DNA of 64,000 nucleotides, taken from the NCBI GenBank assembly GCA_023014335.1, contig JAECYW010000015.1, positions 1,240,001-1,304,000 of the forward strand, given 5' to 3'. The translations under genes were made by a program, and so were the position numbers. Shown here piece after piece: positions 36,992-46,588 of the stretch; position 1 is the stretch's first letter; every line of letters begins with the position of its first letter. Origin of the DNA: Galerina marginata. Lineage: Eukaryota; Basidiomycota; Agaricomycetes; Agaricales; Galerinaceae. Under the pieces are notes generated by a model. That model was not told where the DNA came from, did not search any database, and saw nothing but the letters and a program-made list of their open reading frames with translations.

Positions 36992-37321
36992 GGTGGCTAC
37001 GGACTGAGCCGATTAGCTGGGATAAGGGCGATGCTTTGTACCCTGATCGTTATCACGGTCCACACCGGTTGAATCTCGGGCACCGGCGTTGAGCAATGGA
37101 CCATGCCGGTTGACAACGTTAACACACCTCACGGTGTGGACAATGTCGACTACTTATAGAACAAGAACCTGTCATCTGGACCCACAGCGCCCAACGTCAG
37201 TGACTCAGTATATCCACCTATGTACTTATGTATAAATATGCAGTGAAATTGGGCACTGCCCGTCAGAGCTGGTCTCTGATTTTCAACCCCGTCGATAGCT
37301 GGCCCTTCGACAGATCTGAAT
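36992..37321. promoter_or_regulatory. Divergent promoter region with TATA box for the RNase-like gene
   Basis: TATAAATA at 37231-37238 lies about 84 bp before the ATG at 37322. The region also serves the minus-strand gene that starts at 36991. The block just before the ATG (37290-37321) is the part that recurs at 15.43 kb. Confidence 0.5.
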
Positions 37322-37600
37322 ATGCATCTTCAACGCTGTCTTGTCTTCGTGGCTACTGCCTATATCGCTTTCACTGTAGCTCGTCCTTTTCCTAAGGTTA
37401 ACGAAGATCCTGTCGGAGCCCTATGTGAAGTTTCCGGTCAGTCAGTTGTCTTTTCATTTTCCGAGGTACTGAGCGAATGCGATTAAGACGCCGTCCTCGA
37501 GGTTGCTCCTCGGGCTCTTACGCACGCTCAAATTAGCCACCACGCCAACAAGGTCCTTAAACATCAATCGATCAAAAATACCCTCGGAAAGGACAAACGT

Positions 37601-38163
37601 TGATGAGCGTTCACGCGCTCTATGCTCTGAAAACGTGATCGCGGTCCGTGGTTCCTAGTGCTTCTATATAGTATCCACCCTCCAACCCCTTCCCTTCTTT
37701 ATTAATTCAATCCCCCTCTATATTATTTTGATCCCCCTCATTCCCTCCGTGCCTCGTGTTATGGTTCTAGGCCTTCTTAGCACATTATAAGAACACTTTT
37801 GTACATTTTGTAGACCCCGGCCTCCCCTTGGAGAAGAATCCCACCGCGTTTCTCAGAGCACCCGCGTTTTCACTGCGTTTTTATTTTTACTGCGACTAAG
37901 CTTCACTTTCTCAGAGTACCCCGCGTTTTTACTGCGTTCAGCTTTCGTTCAGACCGCGTTTATTGAGTTTAGACTACGCTACACATTATTCCGACCTCGT
38001 TTTAGCTTTAGGCGCGCAGCGCGCCTCACTCCGATCTTCCTACCCGTCGCTAGCGGACTCGCACGGTCGCTCAGAAGCCAAGAAACCGTTCGCACACCGA
38101 GTCATCTCCTTGTGGTTGTTGTTGGGGTTTTGCTCCCGCACCTGCAGGTTGAGGTGCTCATCA
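37601..38163 (+). repeat. 5' long terminal repeat
   Basis: The start is TGATGAGCG and the end CTCATCA. A TATATA at 37665-37670 may be the promoter. The middle carries repeated gcgttttta / actgcg motifs (about 37850-37960). The 15-bp palindrome GGCGCGCAGCGCGCC at 38011-38025 could form a hairpin in the RNA. The copy at 40409 matches at every base I compared. Confidence 0.92.
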
Positions 38164-38165
38164 TC

Positions 38166-38183
38166 TGGAGCCCACCGCGAGGG
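38166..38183 (+). other. Primer-binding site of the LTR element
   Basis: TGGAGCCCACCGCGAGGG starts two bases after the 5' LTR and begins with TGG, the complement of the CCA end of a tRNA. The priming tRNA is not identified. Confidence 0.6.
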
Positions 38184-38342
38184 GTTTCTCATTGTGCCTT
38201 CTACACCATCCGACCGTCATCTTCGCTCCGACACCCAACGTACCATTGCTCCGAGTCCTCGAACTTCGAAGTTTCACACATATCATTCCAATCATCAATA
38301 CCATCTTATATTTTCCGTCGACCTCGCCTCAATCCAACCATC

Positions 38343-39419
38343 ATGTCATCTACCACAATTCCGACTTTTCTCCCATTCCGCGGCGAAGATTTTGCACCTT
38401 CGTTTGATGTGTCGCACCCTCAAGACCTTTTGCGCTATTTTTCCGATCTCGAGCGGCTCTTCGACCACTTCCGCATCACTAACGACTACGATAAGAAACG
38501 ACTAACAACATTCTACGTCGACTATAGTCTCTCGGAAACTTGGGAAGCACTTCCATCATTTGTCAATGTCAACGCGACCTACGTTGAGTTGCAGGAAGAA
38601 CTATTCGTCTATTACCCCGAAGCCAGCAAATTCCGTCACGGCGTCGCAGAACTCGAAAGAGAGATTGCCAACCTTCGTCGAATCGCAGAACTTGAAGCTG
38701 AAATCGAACTTGAACTCAAGGAACGCGAGAATAATTTACAAATGGCTGTCGCAGCAGAGACCGTCGAGCCAGCGCTTATTCCCCAAGCGACGCCTGCTAC
38801 TTTTCCCGCGACCCCGATTCCGCACAGTTCCAATCCTCCAGACTCTTCGATCACATTCGCCTTCACGGACGACGATCCATCTTCGACTTTGACTGACGCC
38901 GCTGCAAGTGCAAACATTCCAACAATAGATTCAGTACTATCCGCGCCTCCGAGTCCATCGTCATCCGCAGAAATCTCGACTCCGGCTTCATTATCCCAGT
39001 CATTCAACTCTCCACCTTCGATTACACTGCCTTTTCGATCGGCTTCCATGCAGATGTCGTCCCTCGCACCCTCCTTCACATTACTTCCACAGAACATCAT
39101 TGATTCCAGATTGGATTTCGTCTCGCTTTCGCCACGTTCTTGTTGGTTTTTCTTGCTAAATTTATTTCGTTTTTCAGCCCTGCGGAGTAAAGCCATCGGA
39201 GAACTCATCCCAGACTCGAAGCGACTCCGGCCTAAGCCTCCCGATCGCGAATTCTGGACAGGATTCTTGTCGTGTTCCTCCGTTTTCGACTTATCGCGCC
39301 TCAAGTCGCCTTCTCGACGCCAGTCATTCCGAGTCAACGCCGCTACCTTGACATCGTCCCCGATGTTTCCGTCAAGTACTTTGCGACCTCGAAGACTCGA
39401 CATTGTCGGAGTCCGATGA
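38343..39419 (+). CDS. Gag-like protein of the LTR element
   Basis: The frame from the ATG at 38343 gives 358 residues. Residues about 20-100 (Phe-Arg-Gly-Glu-Asp, then LLRYFSDLERLFDHF, a Tyr-Val-Asp-Tyr segment and a Trp-Glu-Ala-Leu-Pro segment) match the pattern of the capsid-like Gag domain of basidiomycete Gypsy-type elements. A coiled coil of Glu/Leu-rich heptads follows (about 100-140), then a long Ser/Pro/Thr-rich tail. No CCHC zinc knuckle is seen. The frame is open further upstream to 38112, but the ATG at 38343 sits right before the Gag homology. This is the only protein of the element. Confidence 0.75.
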   Translation: MSSTTIPTFLPFRGEDFAPSFDVSHPQDLLRYFSDLERLFDHFRITNDYDKKRLTTFYVDYSLSETWEALPSFVNVNATYVELQEELFVYYPEASKFRHGVAELEREIANLRRIAELEAEIELELKERENNLQMAVAAETVEPALIPQATPATFPATPIPHSSNPPDSSITFAFTDDDPSSTLTDAAASANIPTIDSVLSAPPSPSSSAEISTPASLSQSFNSPPSITLPFRSASMQMSSLAPSFTLLPQNIIDSRLDFVSLSPRSCWFFLLNLFRFSALRSKAIGELIPDSKRLRPKPPDREFWTGFLSCSSVFDLSRLKSPSRRQSFRVNAATLTSSPMFPSSTLRPRRLDIVGVR

Positions 39420-40408
39420 TGACAGTACCAAGACAGTACCGAAGCCGATCTCGATGAAGAAGACCGCGGATAGTTTCCATTTCAGTTGGGAGGAGTCTCA
39501 CCATCTCACGAATGCTTTATTTTGCCCTCCACTTCTTTTAGAACGATGTTGACCCACCATTTTCGCTTTTGTAGACCCTACCGTCACGATTTCGAACTCG
39601 CGCCGTCATTTCTCCTTCGTCCTACGCCGCATTTTCGTCTATTTCTTGTCGCTATTACCGTTTCCGTCATCTTCTTGCGATGTTAGTTCATGGACAGTTT
39701 CTAGTTACGGTTTATCTATCTTTACACCCCCACTCTCAATTTTTGATCAGCGCCTTTCTTGTTCTGCGCTCCGACTTCCTTTGACCGTGTATTGACTCAG
39801 CGACTTTGATTCCCGAGTTTCTTTGCCCATCCGATCTCCGACATAGATATATTTACTTTTGGACTATTTTCTTGACCTCCCGTTTGCATTAACATTTAAA
39901 ACATTTTTTTTTTTCAATGTTTCTTTTGTTGTTTTCGTCTTTCCGATCTAGTTCTTTCAACTTCCTTGATACTCCATCCACCCTACCTTTTGTATCCGAC
40001 TCCCCGACCGCCCTATTTTATTTCACAGCTGCGAGAGCGCAAATTACCACCAGGCGATGTTCTCCGACGCCCTCAAACTCCAGCTCTGCGACGCGCTTCC
40101 AGTACCAAGCACTTGACACCGTTCCCATCGCATTCCGTAGCCCATCACATTTATTTCCGACCACCTCGACGATGCTGCGCTCAACTGAGGCCAGTCAACA
40201 TTTCAGTTGGGAGGAGAACGACACCATCATCCTTGCTCCTTTGAAAGCCGCCGAAAACGAACACCATCGACACTCTTTCCATGCAACATCCGCTTTTTTT
40301 TTCATCACTGTTCACCTGTTCCTCTCGCATCCGCCTCCGACGTTGACATTGCGCTTTCACCGATGTTTTCGGTGACTCCGGAGAGTCACAATTTTAGTTG
40401 GGAGGAGA
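39420..40408 (+). other. Non-coding 3' part of the LTR element with repeated tract
   Basis: This C/T-rich region has no pol-like coding. It contains three copies of a tract reading ttcagttgggaggag or ttttagttgggaggag, at 39481-39495, 40202-40216 and 40391-40408. The last one abuts the 3' LTR and is the expected polypurine tract. Confidence 0.7.
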
Positions 40409-40971
40409 TGATGAGCGTTCACGCGCTCTATGCTCTGAAAACGTGATCGCGGTCCGTGGTTCCTAGTGCTTCTATATAGTATCCACCCTCCAACCCCTTC
40501 CCTTCTTTATTAATTCAATCCCCCTCTATATTATTTTGATCCCCCTCATTCCCTCCGTGCCTCGTGTTATGGTTCTAGGCCTTCTTAGCACATTATAAGA
40601 ACACTTTTGTACATTTTGTAGACCCCGGCCTCCCCTTGGAGAAGAATCCCACCGCGTTTCTCAGAGCACCCGCGTTTTCACTGCGTTTTTATTTTTACTG
40701 CGACTAAGCTTCACTTTCTCAGAGTACCCCGCGTTTTTACTGCGTTCAGCTTTCGTTCAGACCGCGTTTATTGAGTTTAGACTACGCTACACATTATTCC
40801 GACCTCGTTTTAGCTTTAGGCGCGCAGCGCGCCTCACTCCGATCTTCCTACCCGTCGCTAGCGGACTCGCACGGTCGCTCAGAAGCCAAGAAACCGTTCG
40901 CACACCGAGTCATCTCCTTGTGGTTGTTGTTGGGGTTTTGCTCCCGCACCTGCAGGTTGAGGTGCTCATCA
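40409..40971 (+). repeat. 3' long terminal repeat
   Basis: It is a second copy of 37601-38163 at a constant offset of 2808 bp with no difference seen, followed by ACGT and the resumed RNase-like exon. Confidence 0.92.
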
Positions 40972-41847
40972 ACGTAAAGGGGTAAGAAAGGAGAATACCA
41001 AGGCCTGGGATAAGGAGAAACTGAAACGGAAGAAAGAGGAGGGCGCCGACGGCAGCAAACCAAAAAAAAAGGACAAGAAGGAAGATGCCAAAGACAGAGA
41101 CAGGTTCTTCACTCAACTTCGGAAGGAAAAGAAGACGACCAGGGCAAGTAAGTGGGCAGAGGTAGCGAAAACAGCGAAACTCGCCAAATCCAAACGGAAG
41201 GAGGTCAAAGCGGCGTGGTGGAAAGCCAACGGAGCCAAACCCAAGGAACTACGAGAGCCCATTCCCGCGGCCGCCAAGTTCATCCCCAAGGCACCTGCAA
41301 AGCCCAAATTCCGTTGGGCAGACAAAGCAGATAAGAAGCAGGTGTCGGCCGCCCTTCGAGATGCTGCTCAACGTATGAAGAACACCGCTAATCTTCCTGC
41401 ACGTGGCGACACGTTCAAAATTTCCGAGGGCGAGGGTATGTACATATTCGCTTTGGCGTTCAGGGCGTCTCTGATGAAACCCCAGCTCGATATAGCGGCG
41501 CACACGCCAGGAAAGCTGTAATGAATTCGTACCTCAACCAGAATAGTCCTGTTGGACCTCAACTGATGCCAAAACCGTTCTCCAACTTCGCGTACTCTCG
41601 CACGCACCCTGAAGTCGCGTTGCGCGGCAAAAGTCCCATTCCTGGAACGCATCCAAATTTGGTGGAGTACCCGCTGACGGCTAACGGCTGGACTGGACAT
41701 ACGAAAGTAGGCGCTGCGCGCGTTATTACCTCCTCCACTGGCGTCGCTGGGGCCCACAATGACCGGTTCGTTGGTGTCATTGGTCATGATGCCAGCAGAA
41801 GCGGAGATAGTAACGACCACTACCTCGCTCATCATACGGTCGTTTAA

Positions 41848-43770
41848 ACCCTCGATATGACTATAATGTGGGCACTCACAGTTGCTTGAATTGTTTCTCT
41901 GTAGTCGTATCTACTTGAAATCCGACTAAGTTCCCTGGCTAACTTTGTGACCATCGCACTGGCAAGGGGAATCACGGGACTTATCCATTGTTAAGAGGAA
42001 TATTGGAATTCCGTTAACAACATAACATCGTTCAGTCCTGCGAATGGGTATAAGAAGGTATCAGAACGCAGAAATCACGAACAGCCTGTGCGTATCTCAC
42101 GAGTGACGGGAGGGAGCCTTCGCACTCGAGACTTGTTCTGCAGGAAGCAACCCCTTGTTTTATCGAATCCTTCAAGTCCAGAATACCTGCGGTGAGCGTC
42201 AGTACAGTCGGCAGCAACGCGCTTTCACCCCGTCGGCGGTGTCCAGCACTCGGGTTTGTTGGCACTGGACGTACGACTGCTATTTATTGACATCCCGACA
42301 CTCGCGTAGCTTTGTACTGAGCAATCGATGTCGAACTGTGGCTGATAGCAAAGCTACTGAAGTTCACTTGTTGAAAGCGTCTGATGGAAATAAGCTGGAA
42401 TAAGTATCTGGACGAGCAACATTTTTGTAAGAAAGCCAACGTACTCCTAATTATGCAAAAAAGAGGCGGAATTAGTCCGCATGAGGCACGTTAGTATGAT
42501 ATGGGCCACAGCGCAATACAAGGAAATTGTCCGATAAGCACACGGGTGAAAGTGTGACAATCTGTGGGTACGAAGCGTCAGTATAGCGAGGTATAATTTA
42601 AGGAAGATTGCCTTCGAGAATATGTCAAGGACGAGAAACAAGGTAGAAAAACAGCAAACCTACCTCTACAGGAGACAACCGAGGCGTGAATCCCTGAAAA
42701 TTACCATACACCCAGTTATCCACCCAGCTGTCAATACCAAAAGTGGCTCTTGAGCGGGGACGAAATGACAGCGACAAACAAAATGCGAGAAATCGCTACC
42801 TGGATTGGCGACAAATAACTGTTTACGAACAGCAAGATGCACACAATGTGCCCTGTACCCATGGACATCTAAACCTATCAGGACGAAGGGGCGCTGAAAA
42901 TGCATGTTAGTGACGTGAGGAAAAGGCAAGAAAGAGATTGACCGGCTAGTGCGAATTAACATTCCTAATCCCACTGAAGCGTAGATTTCCAAATTTGTAA
43001 CGACATTGGTGGCCTAGTATCTGCTTGTCTCTTTAGAGCGTGTCCTTGTTTAAATATGTCCTAGACTTACCATGGATGATGTTTAGTATTAGCACGGGTG
43101 GGCGATGATTTTTCTTCCAAGTTGGGACCTTGTAATTTCGAAATTCGAAGGCTAGAGAGGACAAGACTTTCTTCTCCCCGATGTCCACCCACAAGACCTT
43201 ACCCGCAAACCGGTGCTCGCCAACCGCGAAGCACCGTGCACATGGACGAGCACGGTCGCAGCCGCTGAGACTGGACGTTGAATCGGACAGGATCACAGCT
43301 CGCTCAATATACTGTTTATCTACATATACAAAGCAACAAAGGTTTCGAGTTTGTCTAGGATAACTTTTAAAGCCGCCTGCTACATATTACATACTCGAAC
43401 CTCATCAGGTGACAGTGTCGTCCACGTGATATCATTTTGGGACGCGACATTCGTTTACATTCGTTTACTGGATGTCGTCTCCATCGTCGTGCTTCGGCTG
43501 CAGAGTTGTCCGTTTCTCATACTGTTAATCTGGATCATCCACATTAACAGTTTCATTCTTTCACTGTCAAAGCCCCCGAAGCCCCCGAAGCTCCCCTGCC
43601 TCACTTCCAAGTTTAGGGATCATGTTCTCCAGGCCTGATTGGAATGTTGAACTCTTGAAAGCGACAGCTGGGGCTGACTCCTTGGTGGATCTTGACCTGT
43701 ATTGTAAGTGTTCTTCCTTTCATTAATACGCCTTCTCATGCCTCTGTGATCACATTTTAGCCCTCTATCC
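41848..43770. other. Spacer before the Helitron gene; possible small minus-strand gene
   Basis: No strong gene. On the minus strand an open piece at 43296-43072 starts MILSDSTSSLSGCDRARPCA and ends at a good donor (gtaagtc). Farther down, stretches with plausible splice sites (about 42870-42810 and 42725-42665) could be further exons, but the product matches nothing I know. The Helitron 5' terminus must lie here or within the first exons; I could not find a convincing TC-starting end. Confidence 0.35.
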
Positions 43771-46428
43771 ATGGACAAACATAGTTTGGAAGCCTCGCAG
43801 GCAGAAATACGTGCTGCTAGCCGGTCTTCCCATCCTGGCGAGCCACTTCGACGACGCCAGCCACTGCAGGTAGTTGTGAATCGAGATCCGCCAGTGGTAA
43901 GTCTCATGAAATTTTCGCAACTGATGTCGCATCTGAAGGCCATTCAGGTGCCCTCCAATCGACAGCCAGCACAGCGAGCCCGGCAAAATCACAAACAGTT
44001 CTCTCGCCAGACTGTTCAACTTCCTACACCACCGACCACCCAAAACCATGCAAGCTTGGACTCAGATGCTGGACCATCACGCCAGAGGCAAGCCGTTCCG
44101 ACGCCCACCCGGCGACAGGCTGCACAACAGGCACGGCGAGATCGGGAGCGTCATTCGAATGCTTTCACAGCTCTTTCCACACCTCCGCCAACCATCGCCC
44201 GACGAGCATTGGGAGAGAATGCAGTTGCAGGTCCATCACGACACGCAGCAGTTCCGACGCAATTGGCCATTGGAGTGCATGGGTTTGTGTTTCCTACCTG
44301 ACATTTCCTATAACCCCACTTACCTCAAAACTCGACCAGGGAGAGTGTAGTTGGAGGTCCTTCAAGTCGCGCCTCCCAGCCTTCGCGCCGGCAGGTAGCA
44401 CAGTCTGCACGACGAACACAAGAACAGGTGGCCCAACAGGCTGACTACAATTTGGAATTACCTCCGAGACGAGCTGAGCAACCAGAAAGTAGGTAAATAA
44501 TTTATTGAATGTGATCACTGTCTAATTGAGTCAATTAGGAGCCCCCCAGGATCAAGGAGATGTTAACGAGGAGGAGGACTGGGAGCAGGAGGAACAGGGT
44601 AATTCTCTTGCTATTCACTATGTAGCTTCTCTGACCGAGTTGGTAGGTGGTGCATTGTTTCTTGCAGCACGAAAGGCATACGCAGAACCGATGCTCCGTC
44701 ACGATCTTGGTCGCATGGATGTACAATGCCCTTTGTGCGGTGCGCTTCACTGGGAGGAGGAGAGTGTGTCCGGCAGTTCAAAGAAGAAACCGCGGTTCCA
44801 AACTTGCTGTGCCGATGGGAAGGTCCAGTTGCCGCTACTCGAACCGCCGCCTGAACCATTGCAACACCTACTGACTTCAGAGGAGCAAGATGCAGTCAAG
44901 TTTTGTGGTGACATTTGGAAGTACAACCGTGCATTTTCGTTCACGTCCCTTGGTGTCCAAGAGGACAGGTCCGTCAATAAAGGGAACGGCCCTCCCGTCT
45001 TCCGAATTTCTGGGGAACTCCACCACAACTCTGGGGCGCTGACACCCTCTGATGGACGACCGCCGCGGTATGCTCAGCTCTATGTGTATGACCCGACGGA
45101 AGCCCTGGATGTTCGAGTGGCGCAGAACAGCTCGCTTGACAAGGACATCATGAAATCACTGCAGCAAATGCTCCTTGAACACCACCGCTATGTTCCGTTG
45201 TACAAGCACACATTCGAGGTCCTTGAAGCCCATGATCCCGCCAATGATGTTCAGGTTCGACTCCGACTTACCCCAGAACTTGACCGACGCCGGTAAAATC
45301 TCCCAACATCGAACGAAGTCGCTGTTATTCTACCGGGAACTGCTGCCTCCAAGCCTTGCGACATTGTTCTTCGACTTCGCGATGGACCTCTCTACCGCAT
45401 CAGTGACTTGCACACGGCGTATGCCCCCCTGCAGTACCCGCTCCTCTTTCCCAGAGGGGAGAATGGCTGGTACCCTGAAATGAAGTTGGTTGAGACTGCG
45501 GCGCAGCAGGAGAAACGGATTGATGCAAGGAATCGGCGACGAGAGGAACGTCAAGAGCATGCTGTTGAGGACAAGAGTCAGGCGGATGACCATCCCGATA
45601 ACCTCCGCCGCTTGACCCTTTCACGCTATGCCTCATTCCAACTGCACTACTGTCGTCAAGAGCTGAATGCTCTCCTCCTTGGTGGCCGACTTTTGACACG
45701 CTATGTGGTTGATATGTTTGCCTCTATCGACCAGCAGCGCCTGTCATGGATTGTCCAGAACCAGGGTCAGTTCCGTCTCGCGCGGCTCAACAACATTCAG
45801 AATGCGAACATGGCGGATCCTGACCACTTTTACCTCAACGAGCTTGGCCAACGGTTTTTCCTGCCGTCGTCATATATCGGAGGTCCCCGCAATATGGCCC
45901 AATGCTACCAAGATGCGATGGCAGTAGCGCGTCACCACCGCCAGCCAGACCTCTTCATTACAATGACCACCAATCCAAATTGGCAAGAAATCCAGCGTGA
46001 GCTCGAGCCAGGCCAGACGGCTTATGACCGACCTGACTTGGTTGCCTGGGTGTTCCGTTTGAAGCTGAAGGCGCTGCTGGATCATATCTGCAAACATGGT
46101 GTGTTCGGAGAAGCTGTCGCGCATGTCTACACCATTGAGTTTCAGAAGAGGGGCCTCCCGCATGTCCATCTGGTGATCTTCCTCAGGCAACGATACAAGC
46201 TTCGGACACCAGAAGCGATTGACTCCTGCATTTCTGCTCAATGGCCAGACCCCGTCATGGAGCCTATGCTGTTCGAGGTTGTGAAGACCTGCATGGTTCA
46301 TGGTCCCTGTGGGGCAGCCAATCCCAAGGCACCTTGCATGGTGGATGGCAAGTGCTCGAAAGGCTTTCCGAAGCTGTTTTCAGCAACAACAACCATGGAT
46401 GGGAATGGGTATCCTCTCTATTGTCGAC
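43771..46428 (+). pseudogene. Helitron Rep/helicase, N-terminal part with HUH motif
   Basis: Small exons at 43771-44506 encode a Gln/Arg/Pro-rich disordered region. A long exon from about 44539 follows. It contains a Cys-x-x-Cys pair (MDVQCPLCGALHW) and the conserved Helitron sequence leading to SYIGGPRNMAQCYQDAMAVA and DLFITMTTNPNWQEI. The HUH motif is in GLPHVHLVIFL at about 46155-46187; its two His bind the metal ion for single-strand nicking. An in-frame TAA at 45294-45296 interrupts the Arg-Arg-Arg-[stop]-Asn-Leu-Pro-Thr stretch, where relatives have Tyr. Together with the insertion after 46428 this makes the gene a pseudogene. The coding sequence resumes at 52435 in the same frame. Confidence 0.85.
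46421..46428 (+). repeat. Left target-site duplication TTGTCGAC
   Basis: The same 8 bases recur at 52427-52434 on the other side of the 6.0-kb transposon. Removing the element and one copy rejoins the Helitron codons Tyr-Cys-Arg-Pro-Asp-Asp-Gly-Arg in frame. Confidence 0.9.
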
Positions 46429-46470
46429 CAAGGGGGTGTCACTAAAAAAAATTATGACATGGGGTCAGAT

Positions 46471-46508
46471 TTTTTTTTAAGGACCAAGTCGTTGGACTAA
46501 CTAACCCA
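46471..46508 (+). repeat. Left subterminal direct repeat of the 6.0-kb transposon
   Basis: A T-run, then aagg(a)cc...ttggactaactaacc. It recurs in the same orientation at 52351-52389, whereas the outer ends are inverted. Confidence 0.75.
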
Positions 46509-46588
46509 CGTGGGAATATATCTCTGTATATGGTAATATTACATAATCTTATCACTCCGAATTCTGCGCTGTGTCCAATGTTTGCCTT

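Larger units (their letters stand above)
37601..40971 (+). mobile_element. Gag-only LTR retrotransposon (TR-GAG/LARD type), recent insertion
   Basis: The element has two 563-bp LTRs identical by eye, a primer-binding site, one gag-like gene and a polypurine tract, but no protease, reverse transcriptase, RNase H or integrase. It is 3371 bp long. It is flanked by ACGT on both sides (37597-37600 and 40972-40975); a 5-bp duplication is possible if the last LTR base is shared. LTRs begin TGATGAGC and end GCTCATCA, a perfect 8-bp inverted repeat. Mobilisation must depend on enzymes from another element. It lies inside an exon of the RNase-like gene, in the same orientation. Confidence 0.9.
37322..41847 (+). 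pseudogene. Secreted Lys-rich protein with RNase T1/N1-like domain, split by an LTR element
   Basis: Without the insertion, exons 37322-37436, 37488-37600 plus 40976-41435, and 41486-41847 would encode 349 residues in one frame. A signal peptide is followed by a very Lys/Ala-rich middle (about residues 60-215) and a C-terminal domain (about 230-345). That domain has the order of catalytic elements seen in guanyl-specific RNases of the T1/N1 and ribotoxin group: Glu in an EYPL motif, Arg in an ARVI motif and His in a GVIGHD motif. In that family Glu and His act as base and acid, and Arg stabilises the transition state. The LTR element sits at codon ~76 and should abolish the product unless transcripts splice around it. 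Whether the intact allele is a simple RNase or a ribosome-inactivating toxin cannot be told from sequence alone. The Lys-rich part is not typical of secreted RNase T1. Confidence 0.65.

Noticed and set aside
38636..39403. 255-codon minus-strand frame inside the LTR element
   Set aside because: It is the antisense shadow of the Gag gene. Its composition mirrors the Ser/Thr-rich tail of Gag.
37596..40976. A 5-bp target duplication for the LTR element
   Set aside because: The flanks read aacgt and acgta. With LTR ends fixed by the 8-bp TGATGAGC/GCTCATCA inverted repeat, only ACGT is shared. Five bases would need the last LTR base to be counted as target.
45290..45355. A GT-AG intron (gtaaaat...tccaag) that would remove the TAA in the Helitron gene
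   Set aside because: It would shift the reading frame away from the Helitron sequence that continues unbroken after the TAA, and it would delete conserved residues. A nonsense change fits better.
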